Assembly (NCBI GenBank): GCA_002224055.1
Contig: AZLU01000068.1
Span: forward strand, 62,001-126,000
Reading direction: 5' to 3'
From: Pezizomycotina sp. ARF18
Lineage: Eukaryota; Ascomycota
DNA length: 64,000 nucleotides
Part shown: piece by piece, positions 35,343 to 46,663 of the stretch
Layout of the letters: every line of letters begins with the position of its first letter
How positions within the stretch are numbered: the stretch's first letter is position 1
Notes under the pieces: generated by a model
Told to the model about the DNA's origin: nothing
The model's database searches: none
Seen by the model: the letters and a program-made list of their open reading frames with translations, nothing else
Made by a program: the position numbers and the translations under genes

Positions 35343-37058
35343 AACCACTTGCGGACGCACAGTCGGTTTATTATTAAAGGTAAACAAAACCCTACGAGAC
35401 TCCATTCTATTATCTATAAGAAATTTTCCTGGTTAATATCGCAACGTCCGGCTCCAGTTCACTTTCTCGTGAAACACGGGAAGAGTTGTTTACTTACTAC
35501 AAACTTTTCGTGTTCGACGCCATCTTTTATTCAATTTTTTGGTCAAATCATGCTTTTCAAGATAATATGAATTGACCGGGGGGGATTATAACAGCATATA
35601 AATAACACATGAATATTCAAGATTCAATCACTCGTACTCTGCCTCAGACTCCGAGGAGAAGACCCCCCTCCCCACAGAATAACCGCTAAAAAAGAACGCG
35701 GCTGCATCGAACGATTCGGAGAAGAAGAGAAAGAAGGTTATGGGTGGGGGTAATATTAGAAGGGAGCAATCCGAAACCGGGTTGACTGCCTCATAAACTC
35801 GGGAGACAGGTCATCGAATCTTCATGATACCGGCTTCCGCGCCCCAATGTAGGGTTCAGTGCCGAATCTTGAAGCATGGGTTCTCAAATAATCTTTCTCC
35901 GCAAATCCCGTGGGTCCCCCCGGAGAAGCTGACCGTATATATACATATACACCTGCACTTTTTTTTTCCCTTCGCCTGTCAATCAGGGGTCCCGGGGGAA
36001 ATTTCGCAAAATCTGCAACTTGAGATCTCGTGTTGTCATATTTTACCTGGCCTTGGCAGGTCTCGTTCGTAAACGCGACATGCAAATCGCCGAGGATGCG
36101 CCCGCTGCCGGAAAATATCACCTCACTCACGATCTTTCTTAACTGCTTGTTTGGTATTACTGCGGGGGAGGTGAAGCGTGCACGGTCTGCTTGGTCGGTT
36201 AATATCAAGTCGTGTGGCCTCATAACCTTCTATTTCAGATAATCTCTGCCTTTCGATCTTCAAGTTCGTTACAGCTGTCTCAAGCTCAAGGCATCTCATC
36301 CGCCTATTGAAGAGAGGGCTTTCCTCTCCGCGATTGTGCCTGCCGTTCGGTAGACCACGTAGAGCAAAATCGACAACTAAGAGCGAGCGAGCGTCATCGG
36401 GTTTAAAGAAAGTTTTCAGCACCATATCGTGAAAAAGGCGTGGGGGGGGCTACCCTATTTTAGCGGTTCTAGAACCCTCCAACTTTGAAATATGAATCCG
36501 GCTCTTCTATTTATTGAGGCCAACGACTCGGATGAATAGAAGGACAGGAATCAGGCTAGCAACTGTACCAGAGATCGATTTGATTTATCCGAGCCATGGA
36601 CTGATATGAGACCTTCGTTCTATAAAAGATCCTCGTTAAGTGCTTATATCCGCGATATTGTAGCAAAATGGTTGCCCACTGGCGTGGAAATGGCGTACGT
36701 AGTTCGTTTCCGTTGTAGAATAAACATTCTTTGAATGGCTCTCAAGATTCTAAAATCAGAGTTACTGGGGTATCTATTTACATTCATATCTATCATTTCC
36801 AAATACTGCTCCGTATGCAAAGATAACCCGACCATCATGAAATATCCTCAATATCGTATAGTATGGCAACGCTCAACATTGCTCAATATTGCTCAACCTC
36901 CTCAACCTCCTCCCACTGTCCCAGTCTGTATAGCAAAAACTCACAGCCCTACTCTCCTTCCGTCCTCTCCGACCTTCTTATCTTCCTCCGGATCAGAAAA
37001 CATCAAGCTCACCACATCCCGTCCCTACTCACCGTCCTGAGTGTCCTCCGGAATTCCT
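35343..37058. other. Intergenic region
   Basis: Two minus-strand open frames of 133 codons (36223-35822) and 100 codons (36425-36123) overlap in part but show no motif I know. A G-run with TATAA-like sequence is at 35578-35590. No repeat structure seen. Confidence 0.35.
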
Positions 37059-38520
37059 TCAGTATGCTCTCAACCTGTCCTTCCCCTTCACGTGAAAACA
37101 CAATTCCACATTCCTTAATTTTTCAGAACTACTCAGCAACCCTTTTATCGCATGGTAGAATTTCTTCCCGGCGGTGACGCACAGACATATCGTTTCTAGA
37201 GAAGGTGATGAAGGAGGACTGTTGTTTTCAAGCAGGTGGTTTGACGGTTTAATTCGACCGATTCGGCGGAGTCCCAGTTCATCCGCGGCTTCGGATCGCG
37301 TCTGCAGCTTAATATCCGTAACGTTTTTATGTTTTGGCGCAGGAGGGAAACCCTTCCCTCCAGAACCGTAGCGCCATAGGTTCATCCGGAACGCGGTACG
37401 ATTCCGTCCTGTACACCTCCAACACGCTCGGCGTGTGCTTCGTGCCCGCTACCGACTCGAGATAATCGTAGAATTCGGTAGGATACAATCCAGCGTCATA
37501 CCATCCAAACAGTGCTTCGCTTCCGCCAGCGCGGACAAAAACCCCGTAGTTCCTTTACCCGGTCCTGCGAGGCTAACCTCTCTTAGCAGCGGCAGCTTTG
37601 AGAAGTCCGTACCGCACATATCCGCCGCGCTGAAGCCGTCGATTTCGAGGCGCTTTAGTGTGAGGGTGGGTCGCAGGAGCGGAGGAGGTGCGGACGTTTA
37701 CGGCGCCGTCGCGGAGGCGGTTCCAGCATTCTAGCCGTAGTTTCTCCAATTTACTCGCGCGCGTTAGTAAACCGCCGAGGGCGGCGTGTAATCGCTCCCC
37801 CGCACCGTCTTTGATATCGTGACTATCACGGAATAATAGATCTAGACTCTTTAACCGCTCCGTTGGCACGTCCATGTGGGAAACGTGTAAATTTCCGTTG
37901 ACGCTGACGTTCCGGAACTTCAGACCTAGAGATTGCGACGCATCAGACACGCTGCGCAGCGGCTTACTAACCGTCCCGCGTGCGCCTCCGACAGAAACCT
38001 GTAGTCCAAATCTACCTCCAAACTCCTTAAGTTCCCCAAACCCGAAAAAGAGTCCGGAGTTAAACAGCCGCTTGCAGGCGCGGAGGTCGAGCATGCAGCC
38101 GTGGGATTTACACGACCGCTCGTCGTCGGGGGAGTAGATGTTATCCTCAGCGTGCGCGGAGGGGTATAACCGCCGCGGAAGGAGAGGGTGGTTTCATCGC
38201 CGTCGTGCGAGCGGATGTGTTTTGGGGGTTGGGGTTTGTGGGAAGGGCACGATGTTACGTGGTGGAGGGTTGCGGAGAGGGTTATGGAGCGGAAGAGAAG
38301 GGGAGAAGAGACGCGGTCGAGGAGGCGGGAGGTAAGTCGGGTGGATTTGAGGTCCGCGTGGTTTTGAAGCTGTGGTGAAGATGGTTAGAATGAGATGGAT
38401 GCCGAGGAGAGAGGGGAGAGGAGGGGAGGAGGGGGAGGGAGGAGAGGGACACACCTCGAGGAGTTGAAGGATTTGGTGGAGGATTTCGACTGGGAGGTGC
38501 TGTATACCCGTCCCGGCCAT
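37059..38520 (-). pseudogene. F-box/LRR-like family, copy 7
   Basis: ATG at 38520 (minus) begins MAGTGIQHLPVEILHQILQL, a good F-box first half. A canonical 85-base intron (38454-38370, GTGTGT donor, TTCTAAC branch, CACAG acceptor) joins in phase to NHADLKSTRLTSRLL and SPLLFRSITLSATLHH, the second half. Leucine-rich blocks follow: FSGLGNLRSLEVDLDYRF, VPTERLKSLDLLFRDSHDI, LTRASKLEKLRLECWN and LTLKRLEIDGFSAADM. A C-terminal part (37385-37059) includes LLSSSEKLRNVELCFHVKG. This copy keeps the cleanest F-box and LRR pattern, and its sequence outside the F-box is far from the other copies. Frame changes lie near 38100, 37690 and 37400. Confidence 0.65.
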
Positions 38521-39754
38521 GGTTATCGTTTGTTCGCGATGGAAAGACTAGAATCTATGGGTTCTGTCTCCTGCCTCCCTTTGTTAGAAGTGACGGTGAA
38601 AAGTAAAAATGCACGATAGAGGTTGGTGATGAGAGCTTTGACGATGGTGAGGAAGCGGTGATATTTGGCTGGAGGTGGGTTTGTTTGCCGGGACAAGGAA
38701 GGTTTGTTAGGTTTTGGACGTGTCGTGGTTGATTTCTAGTGGTCTGATTCGAATTCTCGCTCGTTCCCACCCCCACAGCTTTTTTATTTTTTTTTTTATT
38801 TGTTTGTTTGATGCAAGGAAATGGAGATCAAAGAAGAAAAAAAAAAAAAATAGAAAAAAATAAAAATAAAAAAATAAAATTGCTGAACCTCGTTATCTCC
38901 TGCTTACTAAGATTTGCGTAAATAGCAAAAATTCCAACTGGAATTCCTTTGGTATTCCTTCGGCATCGAGCGGTGAGAGAGCAAACCGGTGAAGACCGTT
39001 TGCGGCTACAATTGGTGGGTGGGTGAGTCACGCAATAGTAAGCTTGGATGATTTTACTGTAGTACGGACTTTTTCTTTTGTTCTTGGTTATTAAGGTCTT
39101 TGTTAGGTTACAGGTATCGGAGGTTTTGAGCCTCATGGCCTGTTGAGCCTCATTTCCGTCTTCCTGAAGATATATACCTCTACCCTAAGGCTCGCTGTGC
39201 TTCATGATTGCCTTGTCAGTCCGGCATCAAATATTCAACATATTCAAGTGGATAGCGCTCGTTATTCACAAATAACTTGAAGCTTCGAGCTTAACACTAA
39301 GAACTGATAGACCGAGATGATGATATGGAGTTGAGAGCGGAAGAGCTCCCAAGCATTATTCCATCGCGAATGCCTCCTGTGCGATGCCAGATATGATCAG
39401 ACGCGCCGGCACCATTCCTTGACTGCTGAAATAATGGCTACGCGCTGATCGACATCGCAATGTCTATGCGGCGAAGAGACAAGTGCAAAGATGCTAATAT
39501 CTACAAGATAATGAGCGCAACTAAGATACTTGGTATATGTCCATATGGATGCATACACGCATACAGGAGAGGTGTAGAGAATTAGGGTGACATCAGTAGA
39601 AGGGAGGGGAAAGAAAGGGGAGAACTGAAGAGTCCCTTTTCCTTTATGATCAAGGCTGATACCGATATAGGGGGATAAATCCCTTTGCTTTTCTTCCTTG
39701 CCCTTGAATATCATCAAGGCAACAAAGCAGAGAAGCATCTCAAAAAATATCGTG
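38521..39754. other. Intergenic region upstream of F-box-like copy 7 and downstream of the U2 gene
   Basis: Contains T-rich and A-rich tracts at 38780-38880. A 113-codon minus-strand open frame (39738-39397) starts just after the U2 gene's T-run but has no motif. Confidence 0.4.
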
Positions 39755-39960
39755 ATAGAGTGTGGCAGCTACCTGAGCAGTGAAATACGGGAGCCACGTT
39801 AGCAGTCCCAGGATGAAGACAAGCTCCATCTTGGAAAACCACTGGAAGACATAAAAAATTAGTATAATCATTTAGAGAGATATTTCTAAGAATTCTCAGT
39901 GATTAAACTGGGAAAGAACAGATACTACACTTGATCTAAGCCTATGAGAGATGGCATAGA
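39755..39960 (-). ncRNA. U2 spliceosomal snRNA
   Basis: The minus strand reads GCTTAGATCAAGTGTAGTAT then CTGTTCTTTCCCAGTTTAAT, which is the near-invariant core of U2 including the branch-point-pairing GTAGTA (39928-39923). Stem-loop II follows, then a uridine-rich Sm-type site, ATTTTTTATG (39859-39850). Near the 3' end GTGGC (39797-39793) pairs with GCCAC (about 39766-39762) around a TATTTCACTGCTC loop, which resembles U2 stem-loop IV. The 5' end is estimated about 20 bases before the core (39960). There the usual GCCTTTTGGC hairpin is replaced by a CTATG/CATAG stem, so the first hairpin is divergent. U2 pairs with the intron branch site in the spliceosome. A T-run (39750-39745) lies just beyond the 3' end. 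Confidence 0.85.
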
Positions 39961-41454
39961 GGAGGAGAAGAAGAAGAGGGGGAAAGAGGGGCCTTTTATA
40001 GACGACGGGGTAGCAGCGGAAGAGTCATTGGCGATGGGAAACTTGGGGTTGAGTCATAGGTTGTTGAACCCTAAAACCTAAGCCCTCGAAATACGGATAG
40101 TAATGAGGTCCTGGAACCTTATTAGCTAAGGCTTGAGAGGCAGAAAATAGAGTTCGGACGGCGAATCGGCCTTTCTCAAAAGAAGCTTCTGCAATGAGAA
40201 CCTTGATTGTTATTTGGTTACGCAATTTTTCGTTTTGATGTTGGTTCACCGATGTAAAATCCGACATTGCTGAAGCCCAAGAAGTGTATAATTTTGAAAG
40301 TCGTCGCTTTGTGGTTGGATGGAGTACATTGTTTGCAGCTAGTCTAAGCGCTGTTATTTGAGCTCCACTTTCAGTAGGACAAGTGGCGTTCGTATTCTAT
40401 ATATATAATATATATGCCCTGTCAGAAGAATTCTCGACTCTTGAGGAGAGTATTACGTGCCGGGACTAAGCAATAGGTAATATACTTTATTAATCCATCG
40501 AAATCTCACCTCTTTAACACTTTCCGTTCCAGATCAATGATATATCGACTGCTAGAATCGAATAAATCCATAGAGTATCTTTATGATTCGATCACGATGG
40601 ATGATGGTGTTCGTGAAAATTATCGTTTCTCTGCATCATCTGATTCGCGGCACATTCCGGGGGACAACCGCCAATCACGAACCAGCGGATCTCAAATACT
40701 GACCCATGCCGCACCTCCGAAATCGTGTTTAAAATAAGGACGCAGATTGTTTGATCCACGATGATTTCCTACGGAACTTGCGGAGAGATTCATGTGAGTC
40801 AAGCTTGACTCTTGACCCTTGAGGAAAAAGAGTCGTTTCCGAGCCGTTGGACATGGATAGATATAACCCTGGAAATTTCCCGGAGCCGTTTTCCCATCTT
40901 CATTAGCGAGTTGTCAAATGCGGCATTAGAAACAAGTGTGTGTGAAAAAAAAACAACTGTTTTTTTAACAAAATATGGCACTATATATATATATATATAT
41001 TTAACAAATATGGCACCATATGGCGCATTCTTAATTTGGATATATTTCCTTGAATTCATATCTCTCCTTGCCACCTTGCGATCGTTGACAGCCTGTTAAA
41101 GCGGCTGCTATTAATTGTCATGAACAAGGGTATTAGTTACTTTTAATGTGATTTTTCATTGGCTATCGATTTCTGAAGATTATTGGACTGAGAAGAGTGA
41201 ATACCTGCATGACCCACTGACCCAATCCTTGCGCATGGACAAGCCGTGAGCCTCTCCCGTGATGATTCTCTTTTGAAAGAGAAGCTTTATAACAGCGGTG
41301 ATGCCCATCATTATTACTAGGCGACGGAAGGGAAATATTTGACCTACGGCGAAAGATAAACAACTGTTCTAGCCAGGCGCTTGAAATATTTCCGCTACTA
41401 AAAAAATACGCGTGAATCACGTTGTGCTAGTTGGGGGAAGTTCAATTAGAGCCC
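39961..41454. other. Intergenic region between U2 and the glutaminase gene
   Basis: Includes the U2 5' flank (purine-rich at 39960-39990, then TTTTATAGAC), a (TA)n run at 40983-41000 and no supported coding region. Confidence 0.4.
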
Positions 41455-43842
41455 ATGATGTCCTTACAACGCCTCTTATTTCTGTCAGTTTGCTTCTTCC
41501 TTCGTATATTCTTCGTTGCGCTGGAACATCTCCCGTATCACCACCAGCCCTCCCTCTCGCTGTGAAATCTCCGTACCTGAACGTATGGTTACTCGGTAGA
41601 CGGGACTTACCAGGAACCAACCCGACTTTCTGGAAGTACGTATAACGTTACACAACAACCACCCCCAATAAATGTTGCTAACACTCGATCTTGGTAGTGG
41701 AGCGCAGAAAGGGTGACAGGCCTCATCCGCGTCGACGGGAAAACTTACACCTGGATGGACAGGCACCGGCGGTCTACTTTGGCGACTCAGACGTCGGCCA
41801 CGTATACATCTACGAGGACGATTTTCCAGCTCGATGTCGGTAGTTCCGTGTCGATGACCGTGATTTCTTATCGCCGATTGCGCCGGAAGACTTGAAGCGC
41901 CAGTCGCTAGCTTTCTCGTACCTGGACGTTCAGTAACGTCGAAGGATGGAACGGGGCATCAAGTTCAGATCCATGCTGATATTACGGGCGTAAGTAGATA
42001 CCCAGGCAGACAGTTTCACACCTGCTCAAACAATTACAAGAACACAGGGGCTGAAGTGTCGCGTCGTACTTGATATAGAATGGGCCTCCGGCGACGCCAA
42101 TTCCGTCATCCAATGGGAGCAAAATACCACAAGCTCCGGCGTCACGTTCCACAAGATCTCCAGACAGACGCAGCAGATATTCACCGAATTTAACGAACAG
42201 GCAGAGTACGGATCTTGGTATTGGGCTACTAAAAGCGACAAGGACGTTACTTTCCAGTCTGGTGACATCGACACGGTTCGCGGCAGTTCGGCTCCAACGG
42301 GACGTTACTGAACGCCGAGGATACGGATTTCAGGCCGATAAACCAGAGGATGCCGACCTTCGGCCTCGCGAAGGATTTGGTACGATAAACCCGGGGAACT
42401 CTGTGGAAGCGCTATTTGTGATCGGACTAGCGCAGCATGATGCAGTTCAATTTGTGGAACAGGAGGCGAGGAGTCCGTTCCTTCCCTGTGGACGTCCTAC
42501 TTCGAAACCGGAGAGGAAGCGGTAGGTTGATTTCTTGTATGGCTCGAAATATCAATAAAATAAATCATGCTGACTGACTCAACCGGCCCCTTCCAAAGCT
42601 GGACTTCTTCTACAACGACTACCACACTACCGCCTCGAAGCCGCAGATACCTTCGACGACAGAGTCACAAAGGATTCCATCGCCGCCGGCGGTCAAGACT
42701 ACCTAACCATAACCTCCCTCGCCGCCCGCCAGTCCTTCGGCGCCACGCAGCTCGCCGGCACTTCCGACAAACCCTACCTCTTCCTCAAAGAAATCTCATC
42801 ATCCGGTAACATCCAAACCGTCGACGTCATATTCCCCTTCCACCCGATCCTGCTATACTCCAACCCCCTTTTGCTAAAGTACTCCCTCGACCCGCTGTTC
42901 GAGAACCAGGAATCGGGTCATTATCCGCATAATTACTCCATGCACGATTTAGGAGCGCGCTACCCGAACGCGACGGGCCATCCCGATGGAAATGATGAGC
43001 AGATGCGTTGGAGGAGTGTGGAATATGCTTATCATGACGTACTCGTATGCGACACGGAGTGGGGATGTGGGTATTTGAAGACGCATTACGATATTTTGAA
43101 GAAGGACGGGGTACTTGGTGGAAGATGCACTGTTGCCGGCGAATCAGATATCGACGGATGATTTTGCGGGGCCGCTGGCCAATCAGAACTAATCTCGCAC
43201 TGAAGGGGATTATAGGTATTGGTGCCATGCGGGAGATCGCGAAAAGCGTGGGAACGAGGATGATACGGAGTATTACGGCAAGCTGGCGGACGAGTACATC
43301 GCAAAATGGCAGACGTACGCGATCGCGGAACGGTCGGACAGAGGTTTGGCGCCGCATACTACGCTGAGTTACGGAGTGAACGATACGTCCGGCTTACTGT
43401 ATAACCTCTACTGCGACAACGAATTAGAACTAAACCTAGTACCTAAGAAAGTGTACGACATCCAGAGCGCCTTCTACCCTACGTTGAAAACTAAGGAACG
43501 TACGGTGTCCCGTTGGATACGAGGCATTCTTATACCAAGGGTGACTGGAGATGTTTGTTGCTGCTGTTAGTAGTCAGAGTACGAGGGATATGTTCGTGGG
43601 TGATCTGGCGAAGTGGATCGGATACGCAGACGAACGTGCCGTTTACGGATCTATATGAGGTGGGCAATGGGGATTTTGGAGGAGGGATAAGGTTTATTGG
43701 CACGGCCGGTGATGGGAGGGGCGTTCGCGTTGGCGTTGAAGGGATAGACTACGTTGGACGGGGAGGGTGGAAATTCGGCGTGAAGCCAGGCACACTTCTA
43801 GATATGAGATGCAAGTGTATCGTAAAATGTAGTCAAGGCTGA
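41455..43842 (+). pseudogene. gtaA-like: GtaA-type glutaminase (fungal secreted), frame-interrupted
   Basis: A hydrophobic leader (MMSLQRLLFLSVCFFL) at 41455 precedes LPLAVKSPYLNVWLLG. An intron (41637-41696, GTACGT to GGTAG) leads to VTGLIRVDGKTYTW and YTSTRTIFQLDVGSSVSMTV, then LSPIAPEDLKRQSLAFSYLD, ASGDANSVIQWEQNTTSSGV and FTEFNEQAEYGSWYWATKSD. The C-terminal catalytic region keeps HDLGARYPNATGHPDGNDE, YLVEDALLPANQISTDDFAG, LALKGIIGIGAMREIAKSVG, HTTLSYGVNDTSGLLYNLY, NLVPKKVYDIQSAFYPT and GVPLDTRHSYTKGDW. These are the defining blocks of fungal glutaminase A, a secreted or wall-associated enzyme that converts L-glutamine to glutamate and ammonia. Length (about 700 residues in total) fits the family. 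At least seven frame changes interrupt it, but substitutions in the conserved blocks are few. Confidence 0.85.
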
Positions 43843-45832
43843 TAGAAATTCTGAGCTAGGAAGGCCTATGTAGCTCTTCTATGTGGACAAGCCTCATAGT
43901 ATAAAGTCCGCACTACTGGCCTACGCTTGAAAGTAAATTTGTAGAAGGAGACCTATGTTTGGGGTTGGTTGTACTGGTTTCGGGGTGTACATAAAGCTCT
44001 TTCTGATACCCATACTCAGGTGTTTTTGCGGTACGCATGCTAGAAAGACGAAGCAGTCGCCCGAATGACTCGAATGGTTGAGCAAGAATCTAGTAGATTT
44101 CAAAAGAGCATTCCAGTGAAATTTACTTCATTTCCCCCATCGCTCTTCAAGCCCCTTGAGTGATTCGGCCTGATGGAAAATTGTATCTTTTTTGCATGAC
44201 ACTTCTTGCAAAGAGAGTTGTTTGCGGCCCGACCAGAAGTCTGCGTTTCTCTATAGATATGAAATAAATGTGGTATAGATAGTGCTGAGATACCTTGCAC
44301 CTTCACTGCGGTACTACCGATGTAAGTAGGAGGACGACGTTCCGCTTCAGAAGGTCAAGTTATATAACACGCGGCAGACGGAAGGTTTGCAAAGTACGGT
44401 TTGGACGCTTCTCGCTCACCTTATTACGTATCTTTATATTGACTATTATTACGGTGGACCGACGACAGATACACGCGCTTGGTATCTTGGGTCCTTCAAA
44501 GACAGTTGACTAAGCCCTTGGTGAGTTTTGATCCACACTGTCAGCTCATTGAATCCAGTACACCTTTCAAGAGTTATCATGGGCCGGTTTGACGAGAAGC
44601 CCTCAAGATATCGCGATGCTATCGTCTGATCAGGGCATTTCGGAGCTATCGCCCGACAAATGGACAAAAGTTCATGCGTGCCTAGTGATTCATAACCACT
44701 AGTGAGATGTTCCGCTCTTGTTTCCGCTTCCCGCGCATTATCGTGAAAGAACTCCAGCTTTTGGTACTTCTTTTCTTCAGCTGAAGGCAGAATTCCGCAG
44801 GCTGGGACCGAATACCACCCTGCTCTAGGCTTAGTCGCACGCGGGAACTGCTAGACAGGATGTAGTTAATTTTATAACTTGTGCTGGGTCCTCATAGAAT
44901 TAGACGGTAACGCCGGTTGTCGTTTGCCTTGAGGACGTATTCAAAATAGATAGGAAACACCCAGCTTGTCGTTTTCATGTGGAATCTCGCTTCGTGTAAT
45001 TCTTATAAGCAAATCTGTAAGATACACCCAGGCAGGTAATTTGTTTCGAATGCCGCGTGGAGAGAAAGCCCATGATGTTGCGAAACCGCTTCGGCGTTTT
45101 CAGCAGCTCGAATGGCGTTTACCCACAGCGTAACCCAAGAGAGCGAGCGCGGGAATAATCCCAACTGCCGGCGTCATTGCGTTCCAGAACAAGAACAGGA
45201 TGCGTGGTATTGGACCAGTCAACCGACCCGCTTCGTAGAATATTTGTCATGTTGCGTCCAGGTCTGTTCGGATAACCGGATTGATTCCTACTGGAACTTA
45301 CTCGAGGGTTCGAGCACTCGGAGCCACCGTCCTAGGGCTTATCAACATATTCCGCTAAGGAATACTGGTGATTGCATCCTCAATAACCATGATAATCTGC
45401 GTGCGGCGCATGTGGACCGCGCGGAATTCACCTCGTGGAACCTTCACCGTGGTTACGTATCTGGGACCTGCAGTTCATAGCCCCTCCCAACCCTTTGCTA
45501 GCCGTCTGGAGCCAGTTTTTTAGAAGATGCATTGGCTGAGAGTCTTCCAGTAAACTTCCAGTGAAGGTGGAGCCCTTCGTGGATTATGAGGGGCGTTGCG
45601 ACTATTTCTCCGCTCTCTAGAAACTCTGCCGTGTCCTATGTTAAGCAATGATGGAGGAAATAAACCATAGAACAGGCTCACATTGCTCTGTCGGATCCAT
45701 TTTCATCTCAAGAAAAGCTCCAAAACAAACAGCATACCCCTTCTAAGCATTCCTCCGGACAACTTGAAGCTTCACTCCACCAGACATCCTCTTCTTATCA
45801 AGAGCTCAACCCAAAAACATCAACGACCAACA
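43843..45832. other. Intergenic region with an unassigned open frame
   Basis: A + strand frame of 122 codons at 45112-45480 has no motif. In the alternative frame, hydrophobic segments (ILVIASSITMIICV) could be a remnant of a membrane protein, but the evidence is too thin to name it. The last 200 bases lead into the small secreted peptide gene. Confidence 0.35.
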
Positions 45833-46022
45833 ATGAAGTTCCTTACCCTCGCCGTGCTCGCAGCCGTCGCGCTGTTCGAGACCGCTGTTGCCGCTCCTGC
45901 GCCTGCTTCTCAGCCGATCCTCAACAAAAGCCACTACGGCTTCCTTATACAACAATGTGAGCGGAAACTCAGCATGTGAGGGTGATTTACTAATAGTGTT
46001 TTATGGGGCAGTCCACGGTTAA
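45833..46022 (+). CDS. Small secreted peptide (44 residues, one intron)
   Basis: The ATG at 45833 has an A at -3 and a CA-rich leader. It encodes MKFLTLAVLAAVALFETAVA, a classic signal peptide with an AAAP-type cleavage region. A 55-base intron (45957-46011) has donor GTGAGC, branch TACTAAT near its end and acceptor GGCAG. Splicing changes the end of the protein to FLIQQFHG followed by TAA at 46020-46022; without splicing the frame would end after 48 residues. The mature peptide would be only about 24 residues, Pro/Ala-rich at first and then NKSHYGFLIQQFHG, with an NKS glycosylation motif and no cysteine. It is the only coding locus in the window that is free of frame breaks. It could be a secreted signal peptide, a pheromone-like precursor, or the intact 5' end of a longer gene. 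I recognise no family. Confidence 0.5.
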
Positions 46023-46663
46023 CGTAGTTTGTTTCAGGATTTCTTCACTGAAATATTATAAGTTCTATAGAGCAATATACCATCACACGTAACGAATCTG
46101 GATTTGTAGCGGAGTACCGCATGCATCACGATGCACAACTCCGAGGGACTACTAGTATGCAGTATTCTAGAGCATGAGCGATGCAATCGAAACAATATCA
46201 ATGCCATCAACAGTTCCGTGGTGCGTAGCAGCACCAATGTAACTTGAGTCGCCGCACCGTGTTGATCTGGAAAAGAGAGGAATATCAACATTCAAAAAAG
46301 GAGGTATTGGCTACTTAAGTAGTATCAGTTATTAAGAGAGGAAACACGCAAGTGGAAATTTATAGGCAGGCGAATAAGCAAAGCAGTATGGGACCGCGAG
46401 CATCATCTAAGCATCGCCCTGAATCTTCACTCCTACGGCGACTTCTAGTTCCACATAGCTACTGTGCAAAGTCTTTGACAGAGCGACCTCACTGTGATCC
46501 TGTACTTCTCCCTCTTTCTTCATGATTCTCTCCCGCGATTTATTATTATTATTATTATTTTAATCTTTATTTGTTTATTTTATATATATATGTTCATTCG
46601 TGATAATAATCACTTAATTAATGTTTTATATACTGTATATATATATATAATTGTTTAGCTAAA
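46023..46663. other. Spacer
   Basis: ATT microsatellite near 46539-46558 and a TATATATA stretch at 46581-46590 and 46637-46650. No gene seen. Confidence 0.4.

Noticed and set aside
39775-39831. Hydrophobic peptide MELVFILGLLTWLPYFTAQ on the minus strand, signal-peptide-like
   Set aside because: Lies entirely inside the 3' half of the U2 snRNA and is followed by a stop soon after; better explained as a by-product of the RNA gene.
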